Shown here: positions 1 through 10,314 of the stretch, piece by piece | Numbering within the stretch: the stretch's first letter is position 1 | Layout of the letters: each line of letters opens with the position of its first letter | NCBI GenBank assembly: GCA_903909465.1 | Contig: CAIVVQ010000073.1 | Span: 1-53,161 of the forward strand | Origin: an uncultured Opitutia bacterium | GTDB taxonomy: Bacteria > Verrucomicrobiota > Verrucomicrobiia > Opitutales > UBA953 | Direction: 5' to 3' | Length of the DNA stretch: 53,161 nucleotides | Position numbers and translations under genes: made by a program | The notes under the pieces: generated by a model | What the model saw: the letters and a program-made list of their open reading frames with translations, nothing else | Databases searched by the model: none | What the model was told of the DNA's origin: nothing

Positions 1-758
1 AGCTTCTTTAATTCATCACGCTCCCAGCGCAGAGGCTGCTCCACGCCATCGTAAAATCCCTCAATGTTTACGGCATTATCCGCATCGTGCAGCGAGGCAC
101 ACAATTCCGCCAATGCTTGAATGGGATTATAAACCGCGCCACCGTGTAAACCTGAGTGTAAATCAGAACGCGGACCCGTCAGGCCAACTTCGAGGCCGAT
201 GATGCCGCGCAATCCGGTGGTAATGACAATTTGATCCGACGAGGGACTGGCGGTGTCGGACAACAAAACGCAGTCCGCTTCCGAAAATTCTTTTTTATAA
301 TTATTTAAAAATTCCGGAAAACTAGGTGAGCCAATCTCTTCTTCGCCTTCGATTAAGAAAGTCACACGCAATGGGAGATCAGGTTTGCGCTTCAACAAAT
401 TCGCTACCGCGACCACAGCCGCTAAGTGCGGGCCCTTGTTGTCTGCCGTGCCCCGACCCCACACACGGCCATCACGCACGACCGGCTCAAACGCAGGCGA
501 GGTCCATAAATTCAACGGATCCGCCGGCTGCACATCGTAGTGACCATACAAGATAATGTGCGGCCATTCCTTCGGACCCTTCCGACGGGCCAGCACAATC
601 GGGTGTAAAGGTGTCGGTACGACTTCGACCTCTAAGCCCGCACGCTTGAGTAAGCCGCAAATATGCTCCCGGGCTCCATCCATGCCCGCCTTAAAGCTCG
701 AATCCGTCGAAACACTGGGGTGCTTCACATATTCAATAAGCTCTTTAATCAGGTCCAT
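1..758 (-). CDS. M20-family metallopeptidase (dipeptidase), 3' part outside window
   Basis: The reverse strand reads open from an ATG at 758 (a GGAGGG Shine-Dalgarno lies immediately upstream) to the left edge, about 252 residues, so the C-terminal half is missing. Translation gives the M20 metal-site motifs in order: GHYDVQP (His and Asp ligands plus the catalytic Asp), GRGTADNKG (bridging Asp), and EGEEEIGS (catalytic Glu followed by a ligand Glu). This is the layout of M20 dipeptidases such as Cys-Gly or carnosinase-like enzymes, which are two-zinc cytosolic hydrolases of small peptides. The start of a lid/dimerisation domain (TGLRGIIGLEV region) is also visible. It diverges from tyrS. Substrate cannot be assigned; the DapE/ArgE branch is less likely given the GHYDVQP form. 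Confidence 0.88.
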   Translation of the reverse strand, partial: MDLIKELIEYVKHPSVSTDSSFKAGMDGAREHICGLLKRAGLEVEVVPTPLHPIVLARRKGPKEWPHIILYGHYDVQPADPLNLWTSPAFEPVVRDGRVWGRGTADNKGPHLAAVVAVANLLKRKPDLPLRVTFLIEGEEEIGSPSFPEFLNNYKKEFSEADCVLLSDTASPSSDQIVITTGLRGIIGLEVGLTGPRSDLHSGLHGGAVYNPIQALAELCASLHDADNAVNIEGFYDGVEQPLRWERDELKK

Positions 759-811
759 CCCTCCATTAGGTAAAGAACCCGTCCAAGCGCAAGTTCCCAC
801 CCCCTCTAACC

Positions 812-903
812 CTGCCCCTTGTAACCGTGTCACCTTGCCAACGTGCCCCCTCGCGAGCTCAGCTCGTGTTCCCCTGGCCAACGTGCCCCCTGAACCTTTC
901 CTT
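812..903. repeat. intergenic dispersed repeat, two tandem-like cores
   Basis: The gap between the peptidase and tyrS holds CCCCTTGTAACCGTGTCAC followed by CTTGCCAACGTGCCCCCT, and then a second core GGCCAACGTGCCCCCTGAAC about 40 bases on. Between the cores lies a small palindrome (CGAGCTCAGCTCG). The same words recur at 25013-25060 (inverted) and 25154-25190. I read these as members of one intergenic repeat family; function is unknown. Confidence 0.6.
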
Positions 904-921
904 CACTACCATTACTAACCC

Positions 922-2109
922 ATGTCCGCCGCGGAACAATTAAAGGCCATGAAGGCCCGCACCGAGAAATTCATCGGGGAACAAGAAATCGCCAAACGCC
1001 TTGAGGCTGGCAAAACCCTGCGCGTTAAACTCGGCGTCGACCCCACCCGACCCGACCTCACCTTTGGTCATATGGTCGTCTTGAATAAGCTCCGTCAGTT
1101 TCAAGACCTCGGACACCAAGCCGTCCTCATCATCGGAGATTATACAACACGCATCGGCGATCCGACGGGCCGCTCCGACACCCGCCCCGTACTCAGCGAG
1201 GCCGATATCGAAGCGAATGCCAAAACTTACCTCGAACAGGCCTACCGCATTCTGGATCCGAAAAAAACCGAAGTGCGCCGCAACAGCGAGTGGTTCGGAA
1301 AAATGTCCTTCCTCGATGCGCTTAATTTGAGTCGTCAAATGACAGTCGCACAAATGCTCGTACGCGACGATTTCGCCAAACGCTACCAAGAGCAAACGCC
1401 TATTTCCATTGTCGAATTCCTCTACCCGCTTTTACAAGGACACGACTCCGTGATGCTTAAGGCCGACATCGAAATCGGTGGCAGCGATCAACTTTTCAAC
1501 ATGATGGTGGGACGCGACCTCCAAGAGAAAGATGGTCAAGCACCGCAAGCCGTCCTCGGCATGCCCCTCCTCGTCGGACTCGATGGCGAAAAGAAAATGT
1601 CCAAGAGTTTGGGCAACTACATTGCCTTTAACGAAAACCCGAAAGATATGTTCGGCAAAATCATGTCTGTGCCCGATGCGACAATGTGGACCTACTACCG
1701 CCTGCTCCTCGAACGCAGCGACGAAGAAATTAAATCGCTCCAGACTCAACACCCGATGGAGATGAAGAAACAGCTGGCGGTCACGCTGACTGATAAATTC
1801 CATGGCACCGGTGCTGGCGCCAAAGAACGCCAAGAATTTGAGACCGTCTTCTCTAAAGGGGGCGTACGGACCGATATGCCCGAATTCACTTGGGATGCTT
1901 TATCTGCAGGGGCTAATGAGGCTGGAATTGTCGACCTACTTGCGGCCACCGGACTATTTCCCTCGAAGAAAGAAGTTCGCCGACTCATCGAAGGCGGCGC
2001 CGTGAAGATTGGTGATGAAAAAATTTCGGATTCGGCCCTGAAAATCTCCCGTCCGACCTCGGAAATTGTCATCCAAGCAGGCAAACGGACCTTCGTGAAG
2101 GTGAAGTAA
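922..2109 (+). CDS. tyrS: Tyrosyl-tRNA synthetase
   Basis: The 395-residue product charges tRNA-Tyr with tyrosine in the cytosol. The class I signature is present as TFGHM around His50, and the KMSKS loop is exact at residues 225-229. The C-terminal part (about 330-395) is an S4 RNA-binding domain with LFPSKKEVRRLIEGGAV. The HIGH-like motif form and overall length resemble the TyrZ/type-2 bacterial branch rather than the E. coli type, but that is by eye. The ATG at 922 starts just after the repeat-containing intergenic region and no strong Shine-Dalgarno is visible. It faces a glycosyltransferase gene only 13 bases downstream, so an ordinary essential gene directly borders the polysaccharide locus. 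Confidence 0.97.
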   Translation: MSAAEQLKAMKARTEKFIGEQEIAKRLEAGKTLRVKLGVDPTRPDLTFGHMVVLNKLRQFQDLGHQAVLIIGDYTTRIGDPTGRSDTRPVLSEADIEANAKTYLEQAYRILDPKKTEVRRNSEWFGKMSFLDALNLSRQMTVAQMLVRDDFAKRYQEQTPISIVEFLYPLLQGHDSVMLKADIEIGGSDQLFNMMVGRDLQEKDGQAPQAVLGMPLLVGLDGEKKMSKSLGNYIAFNENPKDMFGKIMSVPDATMWTYYRLLLERSDEEIKSLQTQHPMEMKKQLAVTLTDKFHGTGAGAKERQEFETVFSKGGVRTDMPEFTWDALSAGANEAGIVDLLAATGLFPSKKEVRRLIEGGAVKIGDEKISDSALKISRPTSEIVIQAGKRTFVKVK

Positions 2110-2122
2110 TCAGGCCTAGAGT

Positions 2123-3142
2123 CTATACGGTCGGGTCTAGCTCCAGCACGCGGCTAATCCAAGACGTAAATCCGTAACGGAGACGAATGGCGGGGTCTAT
2201 CGGTACATAAGGTTTAGCCAAGAACCCTGCCAGGGCATCATCGTCATCAGTTAATAAGTGAATATTATTAGGGTGGTAAAAATCACATTCCAAAATGCGG
2301 GGGTTGGTTGTGATTAATTTCTTTTCGGCACCAAGGGCCTCGAACACACGAAGTGAAAAACCTTGGTGCATATCTAGGTGTGTTACATCTAAAATAACTC
2401 GGGCGGAGCGAACATGAACAAGGTTCTCCGCATAACTAAGCAGCACCTCGGTGAATAAAATACCTTTTAACGATGTCTGGATTCCCGCTACAGGCCCAAC
2501 AATGCGCATGCTTATGCTCTGCCCATGACGACAAAGCCTCGAAGCAGTCTCTAGAATAAAAGACGTACGAGCGTCGCGTCCTCCGATAAAGTATACATCC
2601 ACAGCTGGCTCAGCAAGACCGCCAGAAGGTGCGACATGATCAAACCAAAAGTTTCCGAGATGGTGTATGCCCATCTCGGGACGTGCATCGCGAGGATCAA
2701 AGACGTAAAATTTCCGAAAGTATTGCTGTCGCTCTTCAACTCCAGGAAATCGTGCAATACCATCCCAGTGATAGGCATAACATCGACTCGACAACGATTG
2801 GATTTTTTTGAGCTGCTCATGTGTAAAAATGTCCGGCCTTATCACGAGAGCGTAATCTACATAGCCACATTTTTGAATTTCTCTGCTTACATGATTTTTG
2901 AGAAACTCTATGACCAATCTCTTCTTATAGCCCCTGTCACCTATAATTTTGTGCAATAAATTGGCTATCCGCTGAAAAAAATTTTGGTAGCGAAATTTTG
3001 GGGAGTTGTCGCGGAACACTGGGCACTCAGTAATAAGATGCACCCGGAAGCCAAGTTGCTCGAGATTACGTTGGAATTCAGAAAAAATACCAGCGTGCCC
3101 AGGCATAACAAGCATTATAGATTTACCGGAAAAACGACTCAC
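2123..3142 (-). CDS. Putative glycosyltransferase (GT-B-like)
   Basis: A 339-residue protein with a Rossmann-like N-terminal strand (SIMLVMPGHAGIF), a central stretch VDVYFIGGRDARTSF followed by helices, and a C-terminal segment HQGFSLRVFEALGAEKKLI. That last block is typical of GT-B transferases that handle nucleotide-sugars, especially the CgeB/eps-type transferases of capsule clusters, where the F-E-A-L motif sits in the donor pocket. The start used is GTG at 3142, because the first beta strand would be cut short by starting at the ATG at 3115. It converges on tyrS and diverges from the GT-A gene at 3245, with 102 bases between them. Donor and acceptor are unknown; the AT-richer text than tyrS suggests later acquisition. 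Confidence 0.65.
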   Translation of the reverse strand: MSRFSGKSIMLVMPGHAGIFSEFQRNLEQLGFRVHLITECPVFRDNSPKFRYQNFFQRIANLLHKIIGDRGYKKRLVIEFLKNHVSREIQKCGYVDYALVIRPDIFTHEQLKKIQSLSSRCYAYHWDGIARFPGVEERQQYFRKFYVFDPRDARPEMGIHHLGNFWFDHVAPSGGLAEPAVDVYFIGGRDARTSFILETASRLCRHGQSISMRIVGPVAGIQTSLKGILFTEVLLSYAENLVHVRSARVILDVTHLDMHQGFSLRVFEALGAEKKLITTNPRILECDFYHPNNIHLLTDDDDALAGFLAKPYVPIDPAIRLRYGFTSWISRVLELDPTV

Positions 3143-3244
3143 TTGTGTAATTGATTCGTGTAAGATTAAATTTATTGATTATGAGCGAGCCACTAGACAA
3201 AAGGTTTCTCTGCTCATGCAATCACAAACAACATAAACCTACTC

Positions 3245-4144
3245 GTGCTTTCTCTTGTAATTTGTGTTTTTACTTTTGTGTTACTACGCAAGCCCACGCG
3301 CGCGATGCGCAGGCGCCTCACCTACCGCATTAGAATCTGGCGAAATCGGTCGTTCTGGTCCTCCGTTCATCCGCAGCAGCCTCGCTCGCCGAGATTACGC
3401 ATTATTGTGAGTCTAACGACATCCCCTTCACGGTTAAAGCAGCTCGAGCCCGTACTGCGGTCTCTTACAGTTGGACAGACGCGTCCGCCCAATGAAATCC
3501 ACCTTAACCTGCCCTGGAAGTTTAATCGTGGCACTGAAGAATTTGTGCTGCCGGAATTTCTCTCCCGCTATCCAGTTACTATATTTCGTGTAGATGATGT
3601 CGGCCCAGCAACCAAACTTATTCCTACGCTCGCACGTATAACCGACCCGAATACCTGGGTGCTAACAGTCGATGATGACGTCAGGCACCTTCCCGCGGCC
3701 ATCGAGCAACTAGAATGCGCAGCCGTTGCAGATTCAACCTCAGCATTTGGGTATTCCGACTATGCACTTTGGCGAAAATGGAAACCAGGTACGCCTGTCG
3801 ACTTCTTAGCAGGCTACGGTGGCTGTCTTTATAAGCGAAGTTTTTTTGGCGCCAACTTCACTGCATATTTTGAACAAGCTAGCGCTAATCGTTCATGCTA
3901 CTTCCAGGATGACATCGTAATAAGCAACTATCTTGAACTACAGGGCGTCAGGCGCTGGCGAATAGCTCCCCTTGAATGTAATATTACGATAATGAAAAAA
4001 CGCGGGTGCCTCTTAGAGCAAGCTGCCGGCAAGGATGCACTTTCTCACGGCGCAGGAAGCGGCATGAATACAAGGGACCGCTCTCTTAATGCGATAAAAT
4101 ACCTCGAGCGAGCGGGCTTAGCAACCCAGCGCACTAGTAACTAA
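3245..4144 (+). CDS. GT-A-type glycosyltransferase, paralogue of the gene at 9379
   Basis: This 299-residue product shares a clear line of motifs with the gene at 9379: VSLTTSPSRLKQLEPVLRS, DDVGPATKLIPTL, VDDDV (a DXD-like metal and nucleotide-sugar site) and CYFQDDIVISNYL. These suit a GT-A fold transferase acting on the cytosolic face of the membrane in glycan assembly. The listed start is a GTG, which gives a hydrophobic N-terminus (LSLVICVFTFVLL) that could be a membrane anchor; an ATG at 3305 is an alternative that would remove it. Its stop codon overlaps that of the convergent GT4 gene. Donor and acceptor cannot be read from sequence. The pair flanks the GT4 gene and dnaE, which suggests duplication or parallel acquisition. 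Confidence 0.72.
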   Translation: MLSLVICVFTFVLLRKPTRAMRRRLTYRIRIWRNRSFWSSVHPQQPRSPRLRIIVSLTTSPSRLKQLEPVLRSLTVGQTRPPNEIHLNLPWKFNRGTEEFVLPEFLSRYPVTIFRVDDVGPATKLIPTLARITDPNTWVLTVDDDVRHLPAAIEQLECAAVADSTSAFGYSDYALWRKWKPGTPVDFLAGYGGCLYKRSFFGANFTAYFEQASANRSCYFQDDIVISNYLELQGVRRWRIAPLECNITIMKKRGCLLEQAAGKDALSHGAGSGMNTRDRSLNAIKYLERAGLATQRTSN

Positions 4145-5394
4145 TCGTAAGTCCTTCGGATTACCTTATCCACTAAAAGGGCCGTCGAGGAATCCCAGTC
4201 TAACCACTTCCAGTTTCGCACCGTCCGCCGAGGACTAGAAGCGCTGCGATCTATAATTTCTGCAAGTTTATCAACATTTCCCAACGGAAAAAACTCCACC
4301 GACTCGCCTGCAATCTCGCGGAACACGGCGATATCGGAAGCAATCACCGGGAGGCCGCGGCTCAATGACTCAATCACAGGCAAGCCGAACCCTTCAATGT
4401 AGGAAGCCGCAATCAGGGCATGTGACTTTTGATAGGCAAAACCAAGCTCTGCGTCGCCGAGCTCATGAAAAATAAAGATTCTGCGTCCGAGCTCCGGGTG
4501 AAATGATATTCGCCCCAGCAACTCATCGGCCTGCCAGCCAACTTTGCCAATAATCAAAAGGTTCGCATCTACACCCCTGGCCCACAGACGCTCCATCGCA
4601 TCTAGCACCTGCAAGTGATTCTTGTGTGGAGCGACAGTTCCCACCATTAGAAAACAAGGGCGACTTACTGCCTCGGCCAATGCAATTTGAGGCCTAAGGG
4701 CTACGGGAGTGGACGCATCAGCTCCAAGGTGGAAGTAATCTACCCACGGGCCACAGGTATCGGGTAGACGCGATTTAATTTCCTGCTCAGAAAAAGCGGA
4801 GATCGTCATAATTCCTTCCGCCTGTCTTGATACCCATTGGAAAAACTCGCCAAACTCTTTCATGTCGCGGTAAAATTCCGGATGCGAGAGCGGAACACAG
4901 TCGTAAATAAACATGATGACATGAACCCCTCTCGCTTTGGCTCCAGCTATCGATTGTAGCCTATGAATCGGGTACTCGACAACCACAAGGGTGTCGCCGC
5001 GTGACAGCTTAATGGCCTTGGTCTGTCGTAAACATCGTCGGACGCACGCCGCCAAAATCGACCCAACTATTGAGCCCAAAAAGCCGCCCAGGAATCTAAA
5101 AGCGGAGGCAACATGAGCGGGATTTGATTTCAACTTTGCCCTAGCTAAACGACGCAATGAACGACACCTAAAGGTGAATAGCCTTGCCCACACGAAGGCC
5201 CGATAGACAGGGCCGTCAACGTTTTCGAAGGCACCCCAGTGACGGCCATCAAATTGTACCGCCTGTACCTCCACACCCGCTGGAACAATATCACGACACC
5301 GGCGGCAGACTTCTCTTGCTACACGCTGGATTCCAGTGCGATTTTCTGGCCGCCAAAATGACTCCGTGCCGTCAAAAAAAATTCTCCTAGGCAT
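4141..5394 (-). CDS. GT4-family glycosyltransferase (TGIQRV type)
   Basis: The product (417 residues from the ATG at 5394) begins RRIFFDGTESFW and contains TGIQRVAREV, the N-terminal signature of mannosyltransferase-like GT4 enzymes from O-antigen clusters. The donor-binding half carries VGTVAPHKNH and the E-x7-E motif EGFGLPVIE, which fix it as a retaining GT-B enzyme of family 4. A TTG four codons upstream is possible but the ATG is preferred. It shares 4 bases with the end of the convergent gene at 3245 and diverges from dnaE with about 166 bases between. GDP-mannose or a related GDP-sugar is a plausible donor, in keeping with gmd and fcl elsewhere in the window, but this is inference. Confidence 0.9.
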   Translation of the reverse strand: MPRRIFFDGTESFWRPENRTGIQRVAREVCRRCRDIVPAGVEVQAVQFDGRHWGAFENVDGPVYRAFVWARLFTFRCRSLRRLARAKLKSNPAHVASAFRFLGGFLGSIVGSILAACVRRCLRQTKAIKLSRGDTLVVVEYPIHRLQSIAGAKARGVHVIMFIYDCVPLSHPEFYRDMKEFGEFFQWVSRQAEGIMTISAFSEQEIKSRLPDTCGPWVDYFHLGADASTPVALRPQIALAEAVSRPCFLMVGTVAPHKNHLQVLDAMERLWARGVDANLLIIGKVGWQADELLGRISFHPELGRRIFIFHELGDAELGFAYQKSHALIAASYIEGFGLPVIESLSRGLPVIASDIAVFREIAGESVEFFPLGNVDKLAEIIDRSASSPRRTVRNWKWLDWDSSTALLVDKVIRRTYD

Positions 5395-5560
5395 AAACGT
5401 ACCCAAGGTTAAGCAGCCAAATTAGCAAGCGGAAGTACAATAACCATGCAATCGGGGGTTTTCGTGGCGGCAGTTCAACTACTGGGAAAAACTCGTGTCC
5501 CCGTGAAGGTCTTTTCCCTTCCCTAGGACTAACTTGCCTCCCTATTATCCGACCTCCCGC

Positions 5561-8500
5561 ATGGCCGCCGAACACTCTAGTCCCGATTTCGTGCACCTCC
5601 ACGTGCATACGGATTACAGCATGCTCGATGGCTGCAGCCGCATCGACCGCCTCATGGATCGGGCTTGCGATATGAATATGCGCGCGGTTGCCATCACCGA
5701 CCACGGCAATCTTTTCGGTCTCTTCGACTTCTGGCACGAGGCCCAACAAAAATCTAAAAGTGGATTGAAATTAAAACCTCTCTTGGGCTGTGAACTTTAC
5801 CTGGTCTGGGACCACGCGCTCACTGACAAGCCCGATCGCAATAGCCACAAGTACTACCACATGGGTGTCATCGCCCGCAGTTTTAAAGGCTACCAGAATT
5901 TAACGAAACTTGTCTCCGATGCCCACGTTCGCGGCCTGCACTACAAGCCGCGTACCGACATCGTTCAACTCGCCAAACACGCCGAAGGGCTCATCGGTTT
6001 CAGCGGCTGTCTCCAAGGCATTATCCCACAAAATCTCCTTAAAGGTGACTACGAGGCCGCACGCAAGGCCTGCGCACATCTCGTCGAAATCTTCGGCCGA
6101 GAAAATTTTGTCATCGAACTGATGGACCACGGTATCGAGGAACAGAAACGCATCATCCCAGAGCTCCTTAAACTCGCCGAAGAATTTAAACTGCGAGTGG
6201 TCGCCACCAACGACGTTCACTATGTCAACGAGAGCGACAATGTTGCCCACGACGCAATGCTTTGCATTCAAACCGGTGCCCGACTCGCCGATGAACGTCG
6301 TATGCGTTACCCCGCGCAAGAATTCTACCTTAAGAGTGAAGCAGAAATGCTGCGCGTCTTCTCCGAGATTCCTGACGCGATTAAAAACACGGTGGCGATT
6401 GCCGAAATGTGCGACGTGCAATTGCCCGTCGGAAAAAATCACTACCCGGTTTATATTTTCAGCGAAGGCACCAAGCCGAAGTCAGACAAGAAGCTCGATA
6501 ATATTCTCGATGGCTACGAGGGCCTAAAAAATAAGCTGTCCGTCGCCGCCGGCAAAGCGGGCGATTTTAAGGTCACCAGCGATAGCCGTGATGGCATGCG
6601 ACTGAATGGATCCTTCCTTCTCGATGTTGTTAAGAAAGGACTAAAGGAGCGCTACGGTGTCGATTACGACAGCCCTAAATCGTGGACCGATGAGAAAATT
6701 CCTGGACCAGGAAAATCAAGTCCCGCTGAACTGTGTCGGCGCGTCGATTACGAGATGGGCGTCATCGCTGGCACCGGCTTTGTTGATTACTTCTTAATCG
6801 TCTGGGACTTTATCGATTGGGCCCGCCATCAAGACATCCCCGTTGGCCCTGGTCGTGGATCGGGCGCCGGATCCATCGTCGCTTACTGCCTCAAAATTAC
6901 CGACATCGATCCGATTCGCTTCGGACTCCTGTTCGAACGCTTCCTGAATCCTGAACGCGTCTCCGCACCCGACTTCGATATCGATTTTTGTATGCGCCGT
7001 CGTGACGAGGTCGTCGATTACGTGCGTAAAAAATACGGCTCCGATCGCGTCGCCAACATCATCACCTTCGGAACCTTCGGCGCGAAGATGGTCGTGCGTG
7101 ACCTCGCACGCATTAAGGACCTGCCGTTCATTGAGTCCAATCGACTCGCGAAACTCATTCCCGAGGACATCAACATCTCTCTCGAAGACGCGCTAAAGAA
7201 ATCGAACGAGCTCCGCGAAGAGGTGAATGTGAATCCTCAAGCGGCCAGCATCATCGAAACGGGGCGCGTTATTGAAGGCATGGTGCGTAACAGCGGTAAA
7301 CACGCTTGCGGTATGATCATCGCCGACCGTCCGCTGACCGACATCATTCCGGTAACCATGCAGGAAGGCGATCTGACTACTCAGTACGCCAAGGACCCCG
7401 TAGAAAAACTCGGCCTATTGAAGATGGATTTCTTGGGACTGAAGACTTTAACCGTTATCGACGACGCACAAAAGCTCGTGCGCAAACACCGCAAGCAGCC
7501 TGATTTTAATATCGATAAAATCGGCTTCGAAGACGCCGCAACTTTTGCCCTGCTTAATGACGCCAAAACAGTCGGCGTGTTCCAACTTGAATCAGGCGGC
7601 ATGCAATCGCTCTGCCGTCAGTTTGGCATTTCCTCAATCGATGAAATCGTGGCCTTGATTGCACTCTATCGCCCAGGCCCGATGCAGTTCATCCCTGAGT
7701 TCGTGAAGAGCAAAAAAGACCCAGCCGCCGTCCGCTACGCCCACCCCTTGCTCGAGCCGGTGGCGAAAGAGACCTACGGTATTCTGGTTTACCAAGAACA
7801 AGTAATGGAGGCCGCGCGAGTGGTCGCAGGCTACACCCTCGGCGCCGCTGACCTTCTTCGCCGTGCGATGGGTAAAAAGATTAAAGAGGAAATGGACAAA
7901 CAGCGCTCCATCTTCGTCGAAGGCGCCGCCAGGACTCACAAAATTGAAAAGAAGAAAGCTGAAGAGATTTTCGCGACGCTGGAGAAATTTGCAGAATACG
8001 GATTTAATAAATCCCACTCTGCCGCTTACGCGATTCTCTCGTACCGCACCGCCTACCTGAAAGCGAACTACCCGGTTGAGTTCATGTCGGCCATTCTGAC
8101 CTCTGAGCAAGGTAACGCTGATAAGCTCGCCGAATTCATGTCCGAGGTTGAATCACTTGGCATGAAAGCACTCGGCCCCGACGTGAATCAATCGGACACA
8201 GACTTCACACCTGTAGTTAAAGACAACGCCATCCGCTTTGGACTCGGCGCGATTAAAGGCGTCGGCGAACAAGCCGCGCGTGCAATCGTTGCCGAACGTG
8301 AGAAGAACGGACCATTTAAAGACTTCTGCGACTTCGTTGGCCGGATGGGCGACGAAAATCTCAACACGCGCACACTCGACTGCTTATCGCGCGCGGGTGC
8401 ATTCGATTTCTCCGGCGAGGATCGCCGTCACTTAGTCGATTCCATTGAATCCGTACGTCGTCACTTCTCTGCGGAACGCAAAGAACGTGCCAGCGGACAA

Positions 8501-9304
8501 GGAAGTCTCTTTGATATGCTTGGCGCAGAAGATGCCGGTTCGGCCCGTCCAACTGATCTCATTCTGCGCAAGTCGGAAAAGATGCCAAAGCTGGAGATGC
8601 TCAACAGCGAGAAGCAACTTATTGGCTTCTACCTTAGTGGCCACCCACTTGCCGATTACCACGGACTCGATGAGGCGATTGCGACCCTGAGCACCACGCC
8701 CGATCGCATTGAACTGGACCGTAATGAACGCCACACCGTGCGCATTTGCGGTATCATCGGCGGCCTCGAAAAAAAGATTACCAAGAAAGACAATCGCCCC
8801 TGGGCCCTCTTCACGGTCGCGTCGCGTTCGGTGACGATTCCTATCAACATGTTCACCGAGGCCTACGAGGCCGCAGCCCAATTAAAGGACGGCGAACTCC
8901 CCTTATTAATGGACGGTTCTCACGTCATCGTTGATGCCCGCGTTATCTGGCGCGAAGAGCGCAGCGAATGGTCCATCAGTGCACACGCCATCACGCCACT
9001 ACGTCGAGCCCCAAGTTTAATTAAGAAAATTCTATTTGCGTTGAAACCCGGACCCGAAGCCGGCGACTTCATGGAGAAACTCGTGGGACACACACGAAAG
9101 ATTGATGGAACCTCAATCGTGCAGATTGGATTTATCCAGCCCGATGGCCGCGTCTTGGTCGCTGAAGCCGCACGCACGATGACGACACGTTTCGAACCCG
9201 AAACCTACGCGCTCTTTGCTAAGCATCCAGCTTGCGCCGGAATCCAAGTCGAAGCCATCGCTCCCTCTCAGCCTCCGCAACGGAAATTCGGCCCCAGGGG
9301 GTAA
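5561..9304 (+). CDS. dnaE: DNA polymerase III alpha subunit
   Basis: The replicative polymerase catalytic subunit, 1247 residues from the ATG at 5561 (a TTG nine codons earlier is less likely). The N-terminal PHP domain starts with [11 protein letters not shown] and keeps further His and Asp ligands (AITDHGNLF). The polymerase active-site aspartates sit in PDFDIDF near residues 470-476, and [10 protein letters not shown] precedes them. Tandem helix-hairpin-helix, OB-fold and C-terminal regions follow, giving the usual DnaE1 length. The last 45 codons occur a second time, diverged, at 10307-10444. It is unusual that an essential replication gene is flanked on both sides by glycosyltransferases; recombination using dnaE as the homologous anchor would explain both facts. 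Large reading frames on the opposite strand are shadows. Confidence 0.98.
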   Translation: MAAEHSSPDFVHLHVHTDYSMLDGCSRIDRLMDRACDMNMRAVAITDHGNLFGLFDFWHEAQQKSKSGLKLKPLLGCELYLVWDHALTDKPDRNSHKYYHMGVIARSFKGYQNLTKLVSDAHVRGLHYKPRTDIVQLAKHAEGLIGFSGCLQGIIPQNLLKGDYEAARKACAHLVEIFGRENFVIELMDHGIEEQKRIIPELLKLAEEFKLRVVATNDVHYVNESDNVAHDAMLCIQTGARLADERRMRYPAQEFYLKSEAEMLRVFSEIPDAIKNTVAIAEMCDVQLPVGKNHYPVYIFSEGTKPKSDKKLDNILDGYEGLKNKLSVAAGKAGDFKVTSDSRDGMRLNGSFLLDVVKKGLKERYGVDYDSPKSWTDEKIPGPGKSSPAELCRRVDYEMGVIAGTGFVDYFLIVWDFIDWARHQDIPVGPGRGSGAGSIVAYCLKITDIDPIRFGLLFERFLNPERVSAPDFDIDFCMRRRDEVVDYVRKKYGSDRVANIITFGTFGAKMVVRDLARIKDLPFIESNRLAKLIPEDINISLEDALKKSNELREEVNVNPQAASIIETGRVIEGMVRNSGKHACGMIIADRPLTDIIPVTMQEGDLTTQYAKDPVEKLGLLKMDFLGLKTLTVIDDAQKLVRKHRKQPDFNIDKIGFEDAATFALLNDAKTVGVFQLESGGMQSLCRQFGISSIDEIVALIALYRPGPMQFIPEFVKSKKDPAAVRYAHPLLEPVAKETYGILVYQEQVMEAARVVAGYTLGAADLLRRAMGKKIKEEMDKQRSIFVEGAARTHKIEKKKAEEIFATLEKFAEYGFNKSHSAAYAILSYRTAYLKANYPVEFMSAILTSEQGNADKLAEFMSEVESLGMKALGPDVNQSDTDFTPVVKDNAIRFGLGAIKGVGEQAARAIVAEREKNGPFKDFCDFVGRMGDENLNTRTLDCLSRAGAFDFSGEDRRHLVDSIESVRRHFSAERKERASGQGSLFDMLGAEDAGSARPTDLILRKSEKMPKLEMLNSEKQLIGFYLSGHPLADYHGLDEAIATLSTTPDRIELDRNERHTVRICGIIGGLEKKITKKDNRPWALFTVASRSVTIPINMFTEAYEAAAQLKDGELPLLMDGSHVIVDARVIWREERSEWSISAHAITPLRRAPSLIKKILFALKPGPEAGDFMEKLVGHTRKIDGTSIVQIGFIQPDGRVLVAEAARTMTTRFEPETYALFAKHPACAGIQVEAIAPSQPPQRKFGPRG

Positions 9305-9378
9305 ATTAAAACAAGAGGGTTGCGGGTCGATTGCCCACGGTTTAAGTAGAGGGCGCCCCGTTGCATGCCGAGAAATCT

Positions 9379-10314
9379 ATGCGTCTTCGTGATAAAATTT
9401 ACCTGAAGTTAAGGAGCCTAAGCTACTTCGATAAACTCCGAAAACTCCGGTACCTTATGCGCACATGGAGCAACGCCTTGTTCTGGGCGATGCCACACAA
9501 AGTTAAGCCAAAACCTATTTCAGCGAAAATTATTGTGGGGCTCACCGCCTCGCCCGATCGCATTCGCCACCTAAAGCCCGTCCTGAAATCAATTCTGCGT
9601 CAAAGTTACCCGCCGGATGAGATTCATTTAAATATTCCATTTGTATTTAAACGCAACGGCACTTCCTACGATATCCCACAATGGCTTCTCGAAATTAATC
9701 CTAAAATTAAATTGAAGCGCGTAGAAGATGTCGGTCCGGGCACTAAAGTAATCCCTACACTCCTAGAACTAGGGAGCACAGAAGACGTCCTCGTGATTAC
9801 TGCTGACGATGACATTTTGATGATTCCTGGGACGATTGAGGAGATTGCTAAAGCATTTCTCCAGGACCCCGAAAGGCTTTACGGCTTCAGCGGTTATACG
9901 CTGAGCGAAGATTTCGCCCCAGACTACGAAAATAAAGAGCGGCCAGTCGATGTACTGGAGGGGTATGCGCACTTCGCCGTTCACCGTAGGTTCATCGATC
10001 AAGATTTTGCGGATTACATTAAGGCCGCTCACGCCCTTCGTGCCTGCTATTTGCAGGATGATATTGTGCTAGCTAATTATTTTGCCCTTAAAGGGAGGCC
10101 TCGTATCCAATTATACACACCGCACGCCAATCGTGAAGTGGCCCGCCATCGGGGGGCTATTCTCTATTACGGCATGGGAGCGGATGCATTACATATGGGC
10201 GGCGGCTCTGATTCATACAGCGACACTTATAGCGCACCATTTCTTACTAAGACCAAAGAGATCGCAAAGTTCCTGGGCGAAAAAAATCTGTGGGCGCTCA
10301 TCCCGCGCAGCTAA
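9379..10314 (+). CDS. GT-A-type glycosyltransferase, paralogue of the gene at 3245
   Basis: A 311-residue product from the ATG at 9379 (TTG at 9361 is an alternative). Motifs run VGLTASPDRIRHLKPVL, EDVGPGTKVIPTL, ADDDI (DXD-like) and CYLQDDIVLANYF, each matching the paralogue at 3245. A transferase role in glycan assembly is inferred. The gene sits between the end of dnaE and a diverged copy of the dnaE 3' end; its own TAA stop is formed inside the first codons of that copy. So this gene, with about 75 bases of leader, is exactly the cargo lying between two dnaE tails. The C-terminus at the junction may therefore differ from homologues elsewhere. Donor unknown. Confidence 0.75.
   Translation: MRLRDKIYLKLRSLSYFDKLRKLRYLMRTWSNALFWAMPHKVKPKPISAKIIVGLTASPDRIRHLKPVLKSILRQSYPPDEIHLNIPFVFKRNGTSYDIPQWLLEINPKIKLKRVEDVGPGTKVIPTLLELGSTEDVLVITADDDILMIPGTIEEIAKAFLQDPERLYGFSGYTLSEDFAPDYENKERPVDVLEGYAHFAVHRRFIDQDFADYIKAAHALRACYLQDDIVLANYFALKGRPRIQLYTPHANREVARHRGAILYYGMGADALHMGGGSDSYSDTYSAPFLTKTKEIAKFLGEKNLWALIPRS

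Noticed and set aside
556-918. Plus-strand frame over the M20 peptidase and repeat
   Set aside because: The minus strand has a clear M20 gene with motifs and a ribosome binding site, and the rest is repeat sequence.
5900-6442. Long open frame on the strand opposite dnaE
   Set aside because: Its amino acids follow dnaE codon bias in a shadow frame and show no family motif.
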